Below, one piece after another: positions 1 through 9,004 of a stretch of 53,259 nucleotides of DNA (its first letter is position 1; every line of letters starts with the position of its first letter). The stretch comes from Erwinia sp. ErVv1. Lineage in GTDB: Bacteria > Pseudomonadota > Gammaproteobacteria > Enterobacterales > Enterobacteriaceae. A program made the position numbers and the translations under genes. The stretch is taken from contig NZ_CDPK01000002.1 of NCBI RefSeq assembly GCF_900068895.1, positions 563,874-617,132 on the forward strand, given 5' to 3'. Under the pieces are notes generated by a model. That model was not told where the DNA came from and did not search any database. It saw nothing but the letters and a program-made list of their open reading frames with translations.

Positions 1-1073
1 CCGGCCATCTCATCTGCCGTCTTCTCCCATGAGGTGTTGCTCACCACGGCCTTCATCCCGGCGGTCATCGCGGTCCGCTGGGTAGTGGAGAGGGCGATGG
101 CCCGCTCACAGTGGCGCGCAAAATCGGCTCCGTCGCGGGCAATCATCACCAGTTCGCCATAGGGCGTAGCCACATCTTTGATAGCGGTGCTTACTACCGG
201 CAGCGCTGCGGCCATATACTCCAGCACCTTCGTCGGGCTGATAAACTGCGTGGAGGCATTGAGCGCAAACGGCATCAGACAGACGTCCCAGCCAGCCAGA
301 AACTGCGGCAGCGCCTGATAGGGCTGCATACCAAAATAGTGAATATTGTCGCGCACCGGCAGCGCCGCCTGGCTGATTTTCACGACCGGACCGACGTAGA
401 TAAAGTGCCATTCAGGATGGGCATCGGCCAGCTGAGCCATCAGGGTGGTGTCGATCCTTTCATCGATCACGCCATAGTAGCCGAGCCGGGGATGAGGTAT
501 CGCCGCCTGCAGAGGATGCTCGTTGCTTCTGTCCAGCGCCTGCTCAAAGTGAATGGCATCGACGCTGCTGGGAAAGCAGTGCACATCGGAGTGCCGCGCG
601 CGTTTGGCATCATACAGGCTGGGACCACCGGTAAATACCAGGTCGGCCCGCTTAAGCAGTGCAGATTCACGCTGTAACAGCTGGCGCGGCGCCTGATCGA
701 AGGCGGCCAGCTCATCCATACAGTCATAGATAACCAGAGCAGGATCGAGCGGGGTAAGCAGCGGCAGTGCCATCGGCGTATAGAACCAGACGATGGGTCG
801 CCCCTCGGGGCAGAGCGCCGCCATCAGCGGCTGGAGACGCGCAATCTGATCGTCATGAAAGCCAGGCTGGCGAACGTCGGTATGCGGTCGCGCCACGGTC
901 ACATTGGGGGCCGGATGAGAGAGATGCAGTCCGGCCTCACCCGCCTCGTAAACCGGCTCTTCGATAAACACCACCCGATAATGCCTGGCCAGCCGTGAGA
1001 GTAAATGCTGCGGACGCTGGAACACAAAATCCCAGCGTAAGTGGCTAAAAACAATCAGCGTAGGGGTTGTCAT
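1..1073 (-). other. Glycosyltransferase portion with possible internal start at 1073
   Basis: An ATG at 1073 is preceded by GAGGAG at six-base spacing and starts exactly where the GT4-like fold begins, as if it were a separate downstream gene. It is in the same frame as the hydrolase (392 codons apart). Just before it, the alternative frame reads TAA TGA (in CATAATGAGGAG), which would be a natural end for a separate hydrolase. A one- or two-base change could therefore have fused two once-overlapping genes. Whether one or two proteins are made cannot be told from the sequence. Confidence 0.5.
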
Positions 1074-2249
1074 TGCACTCTCCTCATTATGATCCTGTTG
1101 AATCCATTTGTTCTGAAAATGTGCTGTCGTCGCCTGCGCCTGATAAAGCGCGTCGGCATAGGGCTGGTCCAGTTTGCGGACAAAGGGGTCCGCGGCGCCA
1201 GGGATAACATCCCACAGGCCGCTGCGATGCCAGATATCGGCATTATCCCATTCGGGTCGATCGGTCACCGGATAGAGACAGATGCCGGTAAGTTCCGTGC
1301 CCATCAGCATGGCCTGAGCGGCCTCAGCGGCAATATGATTAATCCATGCGCCCCGCCCGCTGCCCACGTGGCTGGTTTCCGCGATCAGTATGGGGCGCTG
1401 GTAGCGCAGTGAGAGAAAGTGAAGCATCGTATGCAGCGGCGCACGGCGCGGATCGCCGAGGTGCCACCACAGCCGGTGATTACTGACGTATTCCCACTGA
1501 TTGTCGTGATAATAATTGGCCCCGATCAGATCGAGATAGCGCGGCGCCCCGCCCAGCTCAGGCTCCAGTTTGCCGCAAAGCATGTCCCATGCCTGGTACT
1601 GGGCGTGACATTCACCTGCCACCTGCTCCCCCCATATCGCCTCCTCGCCCAGGGGCGGAACAATATGGATAAGCGGATCGCAGTGCATGATCCTCGCGCG
1701 GGGATCGACCTGCCAGATTGCATCACAGGCGGCAATGGCGGCGCGAACCAGCTGCCGTTTGGACTCAATCCCGGTTAAGTGACCCGGCCCGGCCGACGAG
1801 GGAAAATACCCCACGGAGAGCGCCCAGCTGGTAAAGGAAATCTCATTCACCGGCGAATAGACCGGTGGAGTTGCGTAGTAAGGGGCCAGATGGGCTGCCA
1901 GGGCGGCACAAAACCGGGCAAAGCGCGGCACAAAATCGACCTGAAAGGGATCGGTCCCTTCCGGCCAGCCATAGTGGCAAATCGTCCAGCATATCTGTAC
2001 GTTTGCCCGCTTTGCCGCCCGCATACGTTTGTCGACGCTGCTAAAATCGTATCCTGTTCCCCTGTCGCACAGCCGCCAGCCTACACTTTCACGTACGGTC
2101 CTGATGCCAAATTCACCGAGCGCCAGGTAATCTTCCCCTGCCTTCGCACCGTGTCCGTTAGCGTCGATCATCGACAGACGCACGCCCTGTCGGTTTAGGT
2201 GATCGGCACCCTCAAATCCTGCCTGCCAGAATGAAGCATACGGGGCCAT
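1..2249 (-). CDS. Glycoside hydrolase - glycosyltransferase fused open frame (3' end outside window)
   Basis: One reverse-strand frame stays open from an ATG at 2249 (AGGAGAGGA just upstream) through the left edge, about 749 codons. Residues 1-390 look like a clan-A (beta-glucosidase-like) glycoside hydrolase: PVNEIS carries a candidate acid/base Glu136 after Asn135, and LIAETS a candidate nucleophile Glu291. From residue 393 the protein changes to a GT4-like glycosyltransferase beginning MTTPTLIVFSHLRWDFVFQR, with SPTKVLEYMAA as the usual sugar-nucleotide site motif. No stop codon separates the two halves, but a ribosome-binding site (GAGGAG) lies immediately before Met393, so the transferase may also be made separately. 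Likely role, by inference: assembly or trimming of a surface or secreted glycan in the cytoplasm. The family calls are fairly sure; substrates are unknown. Confidence 0.72.
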   Translation of the reverse strand, partial: MAPYASFWQAGFEGADHLNRQGVRLSMIDANGHGAKAGEDYLALGEFGIRTVRESVGWRLCDRGTGYDFSSVDKRMRAAKRANVQICWTICHYGWPEGTDPFQVDFVPRFARFCAALAAHLAPYYATPPVYSPVNEISFTSWALSVGYFPSSAGPGHLTGIESKRQLVRAAIAACDAIWQVDPRARIMHCDPLIHIVPPLGEEAIWGEQVAGECHAQYQAWDMLCGKLEPELGGAPRYLDLIGANYYHDNQWEYVSNHRLWWHLGDPRRAPLHTMLHFLSLRYQRPILIAETSHVGSGRGAWINHIAAEAAQAMLMGTELTGICLYPVTDRPEWDNADIWHRSGLWDVIPGAADPFVRKLDQPYADALYQAQATTAHFQNKWIQQDHNEESAMTTPTLIVFSHLRWDFVFQRPQHLLSRLARHYRVVFIEEPVYEAGEAGLHLSHPAPNVTVARPHTDVRQPGFHDDQIARLQPLMAALCPEGRPIVWFYTPMALPLLTPLDPALVIYDCMDELAAFDQAPRQLLQRESALLKRADLVFTGGPSLYDAKRARHSDVHCFPSSVDAIHFEQALDRSNEHPLQAAIPHPRLGYYGVIDERIDTTLMAQLADAHPEWHFIYVGPVVKISQAALPVRDNIHYFGMQPYQALPQFLAGWDVCLMPFALNASTQFISPTKVLEYMAAALPVVSTAIKDVATPYGELVMIARDGADFARHCERAIALSTTQRTAMTAGMKAVVSNTSWEKTADEMA

Positions 2250-2745
2250 TCCTCTCCTCCGTTCCAGATCCAGTTTAAAAACTATTTCTCCCCGCGAGGG
2301 GCATGAAATAAATGTTAAATACGATGATATTCAGGGAAGATTATTATTCGACTACATTACTCTTCAGGTTTAGTTGGTAGTATAATTATGTTAACAACAG
2401 AACGGGACAACTAAAAATAGCGAGCCTTTTCATCCAAGTATAGTCAAATAAAGAAATTAGCTCTTAATCACTCAGCCATTATTTAATTTTTAACAAATCA
2501 TTTCTTCACCCACTGACAAATAACCTTGCAAATCATTAACAAAGCCTGCGAGCAAAAAATAATTATTCCGCTGCGGTTGCAAAATTGCGACGGGTCGCAC
2601 GGTTTTTTCTCGCTAACATCGTAACTCGTTAAAATTATTATGGAAAATTAAAGCAACCCAGAGCTTACTCATTTTCAAAAAAGGGTAATTTTTCCCGCAG
2701 CGTTGCCGATATTACTTTTAACTTTTCTTAGATAAGGATGCTACG
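2250..2745. other. A+T-rich intergenic region between divergent genes
   Basis: This region holds the promoters of the leftward hydrolase-transferase gene and the rightward chemoreceptor. It is strongly A+T-rich and no open frame in it looks protein-like. Apart from the sigma-28 type promoter annotated separately, I see no clear operator. Confidence 0.6.
2686..2712 (+). promoter_or_regulatory. Sigma-28 (FliA) type promoter for the chemoreceptor
   Basis: TAATTTTT at 2686-2693, an 11-base spacer, then GCCGATAT at 2705-2712. The flagellar sigma-28 consensus is TAAAGTTT-N11-GCCGATAA, so the match is 6/8 and 7/8 with exact spacing. It ends 33 bases before the start codon of the methyl-accepting chemotaxis protein, where such promoters normally sit, and ties that gene to the late flagellar regulon. 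Confidence 0.8.
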
Positions 2746-4290
2746 ATGTCACTGAAAAAGTCCTCCCTGCTTGTTCTGCTTGTGTTATTTACCCTCTTTA
2801 TAACCAGTATGCTCTCTAACGTCTGGCTTCTGACGCGCAGTAACACCTCGCTGGATAAGGTCAACAAAGAAATACGCGTGGTGCTTTCAATTATTGATCC
2901 TATTAACCACAGTCGTACCCTGCGCGTTCGCCTGATGGAATATATGAAAGCCATGGAAAATAGCGCCACGCTTTCCTCGAAACCGACGCTCGACGGTGTT
3001 AATGAAGTCGTATCAAAAGCGGATGCGGCATTCCAGGCGTATCTCGCAGCGCCTAAGCTGTCCGATGAACAGGCGCTGGCTGATGAGTATCGCACGGCTT
3101 ATCTCGCCTACCGTCAGCAGGGCCTGCAACCGCTTATCCTGGCGGCTACGGCCAGCGACCGGGCAGGATTCGATCGTCAGATCCCAAACGTAGTCCGGCT
3201 CGACAGGCAGTATGAGATCGTGCTTGATAAAGTGCTGGCCCTGCATGAGCAATATGCTAAACACCTTAATGCCACGGCCCAGGGGAACTTCACGTTCGGC
3301 CTGGGTCTGATCGCCACCTTTAGCCTGCTGTTTCTGATCGTCATTACAGCCGTGCTGATCCTGTTGCGCCGCTTCGTATTGGCTCCACTCACGCTTGCCC
3401 GCGACCACTGCCGTCAGATAGCGGCCGGTGTGCTGGATAAGCCGCTACCTGTGACACCGTCACGCAGTGAAATCCAGGCATTAATGAGCGCGATGGAGCA
3501 GATGCGCGACTCGCTCACCGATATTATTCGTCAGGTGCGGCACTCGGCACAGACCGTCTCCAGCGCCTCGCAGGAAATTGCCGCCGGAAATACTGACCTG
3601 GCCTCGCGAACCGAGCAGCAGGCTGCCGCCCTGACGCAAACGGCAGCGAGCATGGAGGAGCTGGGGGCCACGGTAAAACAGAATAATGAGAACGTACATG
3701 AAGCCAGTCGCCTTACCCAGCAGGCCGTACAAAATGCCCGTTCAGGCGATCGCGTCTCCCGCGACGTTATTCAGACAATGGAGCAAATCAACAGCAGTTC
3801 CAAAAAAATTGAGGATATCATTGGGGTAATCAATGGCATTGCGTTTCAGACCAATATTCTGGCGCTTAATGCGGCGGTAGAGGCGGCCAGAGCGGGTGAA
3901 CAGGGGCGCGGATTTGCCGTAGTGGCCGGAGAAGTCCGCTCGCTGGCACAGCGAAGTGCCGTCGCGGCAAAAGAGATCGAGGGTCTGATTGTCGCCTCAG
4001 TAGCCAGCATTCAGTCGGGTTCACAGCTGGTATCAGAGACGGGCGAAGTCATCAACGCCATTATCACATCGGTTACTCAGGTGGACGCACTGATGAACCA
4101 GATTTCCATTGCGTCTGAAGAGCAGAGCCGCGGCATCAGCCAGATTGAACAGGCAGTGACCGAGATGGATAGCGTGACCCAGCAAAACGCGGCGCTGGTT
4201 CATCAGTCCGCTGCCTCTTCCGCCTCGCTCGAAGAACAGGTCAGTCATCTCACCCAGGCCGTCTCCGCCTTTCACCTGACAACGGGCTAA
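2746..4290 (+). CDS. Methyl-accepting chemotaxis protein (Tar/Tsr-like)
   Basis: A 514-residue inner-membrane chemoreceptor. It has a first membrane helix at about residues 6-30, a periplasmic four-helix ligand-binding region (about 31-185), a second membrane helix (about 186-210), a HAMP linker, and a cytoplasmic signalling domain with the conserved hairpin tip ([20 protein letters not shown] and [18 protein letters not shown]). It senses a small periplasmic ligand and controls CheA through CheW. The C-terminus (HLTTG) lacks an NWETF-type pentapeptide, so CheR/CheB would be recruited by other receptors. The start has AAGGA upstream, and a sigma-28 type promoter precedes it. Ligand unknown; TarH-type family placement is confident. 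Confidence 0.93.
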   Translation: MSLKKSSLLVLLVLFTLFITSMLSNVWLLTRSNTSLDKVNKEIRVVLSIIDPINHSRTLRVRLMEYMKAMENSATLSSKPTLDGVNEVVSKADAAFQAYLAAPKLSDEQALADEYRTAYLAYRQQGLQPLILAATASDRAGFDRQIPNVVRLDRQYEIVLDKVLALHEQYAKHLNATAQGNFTFGLGLIATFSLLFLIVITAVLILLRRFVLAPLTLARDHCRQIAAGVLDKPLPVTPSRSEIQALMSAMEQMRDSLTDIIRQVRHSAQTVSSASQEIAAGNTDLASRTEQQAAALTQTAASMEELGATVKQNNENVHEASRLTQQAVQNARSGDRVSRDVIQTMEQINSSSKKIEDIIGVINGIAFQTNILALNAAVEAARAGEQGRGFAVVAGEVRSLAQRSAVAAKEIEGLIVASVASIQSGSQLVSETGEVINAIITSVTQVDALMNQISIASEEQSRGISQIEQAVTEMDSVTQQNAALVHQSAASSASLEEQVSHLTQAVSAFHLTTG

Positions 4291-4625
4291 ACGGATACCC
4301 CTACGCCGCCGCAGGTTCGTTCAACAACAAGGGGCTGCGGCGTCGTCAGGAAATGCTCTGTCCTGCCCTCAATGTGGGTAAAAAGTTCTGAGGAGATTTA
4401 TTAACGTATTAATAACTCGATTGTGTTTGAGTTATTGTCGCGTTCCTGGGTGAATGATAAAGAAAAATAAAAACAGGCATTATTTGCGGCCTTTAATTTT
4501 CTTTGCTATATAACAGCCAAATTCTCCACGTTTTCATCCTAATTAAAAATAAACATTTAAATTGGGGTTAGATAAGTCATATCCATAAATAAAGACTTAA
4601 GCTAAATTATCCCCTGGAGCACAGC
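4291..4625. other. Intergenic region between the two chemoreceptor genes
   Basis: About 335 bases. Just after the first gene an inverted repeat (CGCCGCAG / CTGCGGCG, about 4303-4351, loop near 20 bases) could act as a weak terminator but has no T-tract. The rest is A+T-rich. I find no convincing sigma-28 promoter ahead of the second receptor: TAAAGACT at 4590 lacks a partner at the right distance. Confidence 0.45.
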
Positions 4626-6584
4626 ATGTCCATCGCATCATATCTGTGGAATACCCTTATTCCACGTAAAATACATTCACTGGCGGCCCGGCCGGCCAGC
4701 AATACGTTTGACTGTCGGGCGGTGCCAACGCGGTTTCCGGTTGGCAGCGGCGATGGCCGGGGCCTGATGATGGTCTTCGTGCCGCCCGAAGCCGATTTCA
4801 GCCGGATCAACAGCGCCTGGCAGAAACTGAGCACCCCGCATCGCCGGATTATCGTGCTTTCGTCGACCGGCGCGCTCTGTGCAAAAAAGGGGCAGTCTAC
4901 CTACTGCGACACCAGCGGGCCGATGGGCAGCTGGCTCTGGCTGCCGCAACAAACTATCGCCGAACATGAAGTGCATCAGCTGGACCTGGCTATCCCGCCC
5001 GAGGCCACGGCCGGGCAGCGCATAGCCGCGCTCCGACGCCAGTTAGACAAAATGCCGGTCAGTATGGCGCTCTCCTCTGAAGATACCTTTGCGATGATCT
5101 ACTGCGACGGCCTCTCTTCGGCAGAAGGATTTCTGATGCAGGCCTGGTATGACAGCGGACGTTTCCCCTGCCTGGCAATAGGCGGATCAGCGGGCGGACG
5201 TACGGACTTCCTGAACACCTGGATTGGAACGCATGAGGGGCTGTTACAGAATAAAGCGGTGATTGTATTTTGTAAGATGGCGAAAGGTAAATCATTTGCA
5301 CCCTTTAAGAGCCAGAACTTTACCCCGACCTCGCAAAGCTGGCTAATTGCAGAAGCGAACCCGGTCACCCGCACCGTTTCCTCGCTGTTTGATACCGACG
5401 GACAGCAGAAACCGATCGTTGAGGCACTTGCTGACTATTTTAAATGCCCGCCTTCCCAGCTTGAAAAACATTTACAGGGGACGACATTTGGCGTGAAAGT
5501 CGGAGAGGAATACTTTATTCGTTCCGTCGCTAAAGTTAATACCGACAGTCTCAGTTTTTTTTGCGACCTGGAATTTGGCGATCGCCTTTATCTTCTGGAG
5601 GCGCAGGATTTTGTTAATGCCACACAGCAGGAGTGGTTGAAATTTTCAGCCGGTAAAGGCAAACCCAGCGCAATGCTGCTTAATGACTGCCTGCTGCGTC
5701 GTCTGAATAACCCGGACAGCCTGCCTTCGGCCAAGCTCTTTAGTGGCGTAACCGCCGCGGGCTTCTCAAGCTTTGGCGAAATTTTCGGTGTGCCAATTAA
5801 CCAAACGCTGTCAGCGCTGGTATTTTACGACCGGGATGTGAAGGCTATGACGCGCTTTGCGGTCGAGTATGCGGCCTATGCCGGACACTACGCACAGCGT
5901 TCGCTGCGGCGTTGGGAAGCCCTGCATACGCTACAGACCGGCGTGATTGATAAGGTCATTGCCTACCAGCAGGCCATCGCGCCGGTGATCAATACTTTCC
6001 CGCTGCTTGAGCAGGCCACCAACCGCCAGAGCGACGCCCTGGACATCGCAGGGGTGAATATTGGCGCGATTAACGATGCCGCCGCCATCACCCTGACCGC
6101 GCAGGAAGAACTCACCGCACAGCTTGCCGAGCTGGAGAAAATTTCCCGCGGCATCACCCAGATAACTGCTGGCATCGGCGCCATTGCCGATCAGACCAAC
6201 CTCCTCGCGCTTAACGCGGCGGTAGAGGCTGCGCGCGCTGGCGCGGCGGGACGCGGATTTGCGGTAGTTGCGGAGGAGGTACGCCGTCTGGCGCGCTCGT
6301 CAAAAGAACAGGCGGATGCTACCCGTCAAAACATCAACGAAACGGTCACTACGCTGGCCACGCTGAAAAAGCTGGCGGGTCGCAGCGCCAGCACGACAAC
6401 GGATATGGCACAAAAGAGCCTCTCGGCTCAGGGACAGATCGCGACCATCAGCGAAGAGAATGCGCTTGGACGGCAGAGCATGGTGGAAAATATCAGCCGA
6501 CTCAAAGATGCCGCAGCGGGGATGGATGCGATGAATCAGGCGGTCAGCCAGCTCACCGTTCTGCAAAAGCTGGTGAATCTCTAG
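4626..6584 (+). CDS. Soluble chemoreceptor with N-terminal FIST sensor domain
   Basis: A 652-residue protein with no membrane segment or signal peptide. Residues about 45-260 resemble the FIST N domain and about 265-420 the FIST C domain, a sensory module thought to bind small ligands such as amino acids. Residues about 480-650 are a methyl-accepting signalling domain with the conserved tip ([37 protein letters not shown]). It is therefore a cytoplasmic receptor that would join chemotaxis arrays and report on an internal metabolite. The start has TGGAG seven bases upstream. It follows a membrane receptor on the same strand but with a 335-base gap, so probably its own transcript. No paired response regulator or methyltransferase is in the window. 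Confidence 0.85.
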   Translation: MSIASYLWNTLIPRKIHSLAARPASNTFDCRAVPTRFPVGSGDGRGLMMVFVPPEADFSRINSAWQKLSTPHRRIIVLSSTGALCAKKGQSTYCDTSGPMGSWLWLPQQTIAEHEVHQLDLAIPPEATAGQRIAALRRQLDKMPVSMALSSEDTFAMIYCDGLSSAEGFLMQAWYDSGRFPCLAIGGSAGGRTDFLNTWIGTHEGLLQNKAVIVFCKMAKGKSFAPFKSQNFTPTSQSWLIAEANPVTRTVSSLFDTDGQQKPIVEALADYFKCPPSQLEKHLQGTTFGVKVGEEYFIRSVAKVNTDSLSFFCDLEFGDRLYLLEAQDFVNATQQEWLKFSAGKGKPSAMLLNDCLLRRLNNPDSLPSAKLFSGVTAAGFSSFGEIFGVPINQTLSALVFYDRDVKAMTRFAVEYAAYAGHYAQRSLRRWEALHTLQTGVIDKVIAYQQAIAPVINTFPLLEQATNRQSDALDIAGVNIGAINDAAAITLTAQEELTAQLAELEKISRGITQITAGIGAIADQTNLLALNAAVEAARAGAAGRGFAVVAEEVRRLARSSKEQADATRQNINETVTTLATLKKLAGRSASTTTDMAQKSLSAQGQIATISEENALGRQSMVENISRLKDAAAGMDAMNQAVSQLTVLQKLVNL

Positions 6585-6659
6585 CCCCCGGCCGGCTCGC
6601 GCTTCCCTGCCCTCGACGCGGCGCAGGAAAGCGCGGAGAGAGACGCGGCTGAGAGGGTG

Positions 6660-8042
6660 TTAGCCGCGCAGTGAGGCGACCGCGCGGGCGAAAAACGTTT
6701 TCCCCCCGAAGTTACCCGATTTTAGCGCCAGCGCGATGGGTTCCTCCCCCTGAGAAAACATCGCGGGTACGCCCACATCGATCTCTTCACCGATAGTCAG
6801 CGCACCCAGATCCAGCGCGCTGACCACCGCCCCCGACGTTTCCCCTCCACCGACCACGATACGTCGGGTGCCCGCGGCCACCAGCCGCTGTGCGGTGGTG
6901 CCAAACAGCGCATCCAGCGCAGCGGCAACCTTCTCACGGCCGTATTGCTGCTGGATCTGCCTGACCGACGCCGGATCACCGGAGGAGTAAACCAGCGGAG
7001 ACTGCCCCTGATGCGCCTGAATAAAGTCGACCAGCCGATCGGGACCGGTTATGCCGCTCATCACGTCGCCAACGTCGATCATCATCACCGGGTGATGTTT
7101 CTTGTGTTCGGCAATCTGCTCGCGGGTGGCCCCCGAACAGCTGCCGACCAGAATCGCTTCCGCACCGGGAACCTGCGGGGTACGCGCAGGTTGGCCGCTT
7201 ACCCGCCCCTGCGCAATAAAGTTGTGCGGCAGACCAAGGGCGATGCCGGAGCCGCCGGTGACCAGCGGCGCATGGCGGCAGGCTTCACCGATAGCCGCCA
7301 GATCGGCCTCGCTGATAGCATCCACCACCACCAGCGTGGTCGCGTTCGCCTGCAGGCCAGCATCTGACGCTGCGCCCGGCACACGTTCACGAAGGTTATC
7401 CGCCTGCTGCGCGATATCGGACGCTGCGCCCGACGCACGTTCGCGTGAGGTTTCCGCCTGCTGTTCTACTTTCGCCAATGCCCGGCTCAGCGCGTCGCTA
7501 CCCTGGCTCACCGTTTGCCAGCCAATATGCACAACCGGATTATGCGACTGGCGTTGCAGTACCCGGCGCAGATCGGCATCGGTCATTGGCGTGAGCGGAT
7601 GATGCTGCATTCCCGATTCGTTAAGCAGACGATCGCCCACGAACAGATGCCCCTGATAAACCGAGCGGCCCATGGCGGGGAAAGCGGGACAGACCACCAC
7701 GCTTTTGGCCCCAAGATGCGTCGCCAGCGCATCAATGACCGGCCCGATATTGCCGCTGTCGGTTGAATCAAAGGTCGAGCAGTATTTGAAAAGGATCTGC
7801 TCGCAGCCCTGCGCCTGTAACCAGCGGCAGGCGGCCAGCGACTGGGCCACGGCCCGATCCGCCGGAACAGAGCGGCTTTTGAGGGCGACCACCCCCGCTT
7901 CAACTTCTGCCTCAGCAGGCCGCGAGGGCACCCCCAGGTACTGGGTTGTTTTCAGGCCGCCCTCACCCTGTATCCCTTTCGCGAGCGTCACCGCGATATC
8001 GCTGGCCCCGGTAAAATCATCCGCTATTACGCCAATTAACAT
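6660..8042 (-). CDS. otnK: Four-carbon acid sugar kinase (3-oxo-tetronate kinase family, DUF1537)
   Basis: 460 residues, starting with the family signature MLIGVIADDFTGASDIA and carrying the KYCSTFDSTDSGNIG segment; the C-terminal half has the nucleotide-binding VVGGGETSGAVV. The family phosphorylates 3-oxo-tetronate (and related 2-oxo acids) at O4 with ATP, in threonate/erythronate breakdown, feeding the OtnC decarboxylase (a homologue is at 15250). It starts three bases after the stop of the racemase-family gene, with AAGGAG inside the junction, so the two are translationally linked. An 18-residue unit is repeated twice in tandem near residues 190-226, between the two lobes; it is Ala/Arg/Gln-rich and probably a linker expansion. 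Confidence 0.88.
   Translation of the reverse strand: MLIGVIADDFTGASDIAVTLAKGIQGEGGLKTTQYLGVPSRPAEAEVEAGVVALKSRSVPADRAVAQSLAACRWLQAQGCEQILFKYCSTFDSTDSGNIGPVIDALATHLGAKSVVVCPAFPAMGRSVYQGHLFVGDRLLNESGMQHHPLTPMTDADLRRVLQRQSHNPVVHIGWQTVSQGSDALSRALAKVEQQAETSRERASGAASDIAQQADNLRERVPGAASDAGLQANATTLVVVDAISEADLAAIGEACRHAPLVTGGSGIALGLPHNFIAQGRVSGQPARTPQVPGAEAILVGSCSGATREQIAEHKKHHPVMMIDVGDVMSGITGPDRLVDFIQAHQGQSPLVYSSGDPASVRQIQQQYGREKVAAALDALFGTTAQRLVAAGTRRIVVGGGETSGAVVSALDLGALTIGEEIDVGVPAMFSQGEEPIALALKSGNFGGKTFFARAVASLRG
7366..7473 (-). repeat. 54-bp tandem duplication inside the kinase gene
   Basis: Two head-to-tail copies of a 54-base unit (7366-7419 and 7420-7473) share a core of about 44 bases with few differences. 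In frame they encode two 18-residue copies, ETSRERASGAASDIAQQA and DNLRERVPGAASDAGLQA. The frame is kept, so the gene remains intact; the segment lies in a probable inter-lobe linker. Confidence 0.75.
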
Positions 8043-8045
8043 TAT

Positions 8046-8732
8046 CTACTCCTTTACGCCTGCGGGGCTGTGCCGATCCGCTGCCGCCACGCTGGCCTTC
8101 ATCCGCTTCACGGCGGCATGGGGCGCGGTCAGTACCGGGATTGCAACCTGCTGACGAACGCTGTCGGCAGCGCGCGAGGTGGAAAAGTGGGCAAGCATAA
8201 TGACATCACAGTGCGCCAGCTCTTTTGCCTGCGCGGCCACCCGCTGATTGTGCCCCTCGACGTCACCTTTCTTCAGCAGATCGATGGCTTCCTCCACCAG
8301 CACGGTGGTCAGCGTGGCCGCAGAGTGATGCTCCGCGACGTACTGGTTAAATTCATCGGTCATGGTCTGTATCGAAGGACCAAAGGTGGCGAGCATGCCG
8401 ATGGTATTTCCCTGCTGCACCGCCTCGTGAAACATTGCTTCATTAGGCTTCAGTACCGGTACAGGAAGCGTCTCCGCCAGCCTGTCGATGGCCGGGCCAA
8501 AGGCCGAGCAGGTTACCAGAATGCCCCCGGCCTGCATCTCATAGCCATATTCGCCCAGGCGAACAAAGCGATCGATTAATGCCGGGGAGAGTGTCTCCTC
8601 GCGCGCACGGTCCACCGACAGGCCATCGTCCAGCAGGTTAATGGTTTCGGCCTCGGGCCAGATATCCCGAAAGGCCGCATCAATCGGCGCCATGGCGACC
8701 GGCGTGGCGTGCAGTAAAACAATACGGGTCAT
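8046..8732 (-). CDS. Asp/Glu/hydantoin racemase-family protein with only one catalytic cysteine
   Basis: 228 residues from the ATG at 8732, chosen because TGGAG lies seven bases upstream; an in-frame ATG at 8807 has no such site. The fold of the Asp/Glu/hydantoin racemase superfamily is indicated by ILVTCSAFGP with candidate catalytic Cys75. The second cysteine expected near LxCT in true two-base racemases is missing: the matching stretch is MLAHFS (179-184). This suggests a one-cysteine lyase or isomerase rather than a racemase. It sits first in a two-gene operon with the OtnK-type kinase and diverges from the FMN oxidase. By inference it could replace OtnI in converting a 2-oxo acid to a 3-oxo acid; this is a hypothesis only. 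Confidence 0.8.
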   Translation of the reverse strand: MTRIVLLHATPVAMAPIDAAFRDIWPEAETINLLDDGLSVDRAREETLSPALIDRFVRLGEYGYEMQAGGILVTCSAFGPAIDRLAETLPVPVLKPNEAMFHEAVQQGNTIGMLATFGPSIQTMTDEFNQYVAEHHSAATLTTVLVEEAIDLLKKGDVEGHNQRVAAQAKELAHCDVIMLAHFSTSRAADSVRQQVAIPVLTAPHAAVKRMKASVAAADRHSPAGVKE

Positions 8733-8807
8733 GATTCGCTCCAGAGAGTCAGCTCGGCGGGCGTGCTCTGCCCGGTATAGTCGTACCGCGTCGGGCACGG
8801 GTTCCAA

Positions 8808-8821
8808 TGTAAGGGCTTACA
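8808..8821. promoter_or_regulatory. LacI-type operator, kinase-operon side
   Basis: TGTAAGGGCTTACA: perfect TGTAAG/CTTACA arms around a GG centre. It matches the same pattern as 8910-8923, 13708-13721 and 13740-13753 and lies 76 bases upstream of the racemase-family start codon, suiting a promoter-blocking site. Confidence 0.6.
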
Positions 8822-8834
8822 AATGTTTCTGTAA

Positions 8835-8850
8835 AGTGAGCCCGATCACA
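8835..8850. promoter_or_regulatory. CRP-like site between the divergent operons
   Basis: AGTGA-N6-TCACA, a nearly perfect match to the TGTGA-N6-TCACA core. It lies between the two LacI-type operators in the divergent promoter region, so catabolite control of both operons is likely. Confidence 0.65.
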
Positions 8851-8909
8851 GATTACGCGGTTCACGTTGTTAATGTTATGTTGAAATATTAACGATAATT
8901 GATCACAAT

Positions 8910-8923
8910 TGAAAGCGCTTACA
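8910..8923. promoter_or_regulatory. LacI-type operator, oxidase side
   Basis: TGAAAGCGCTTACA with a central CGCG-like core (AAGCGCTT is perfectly palindromic), typical of LacI-family operators. The same core recurs beside the LacI-family gene at 12616-13641, which makes that regulator the obvious candidate. Confidence 0.7.
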
Positions 8924-9004
8924 AAATAAATGCATTTTGCGTCATGCCCCGTCATGCCCTGATGCCTCACTGCTAACCCTGTTCACCGACTGTGAGAACG
9001 CATT

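Noticed and set aside
4303-4351. CGCCGCAG/CTGCGGCG inverted repeat as a firm terminator
   Set aside because: The loop is about 20 bases and no T-tract follows; mentioned only as a weak possibility.
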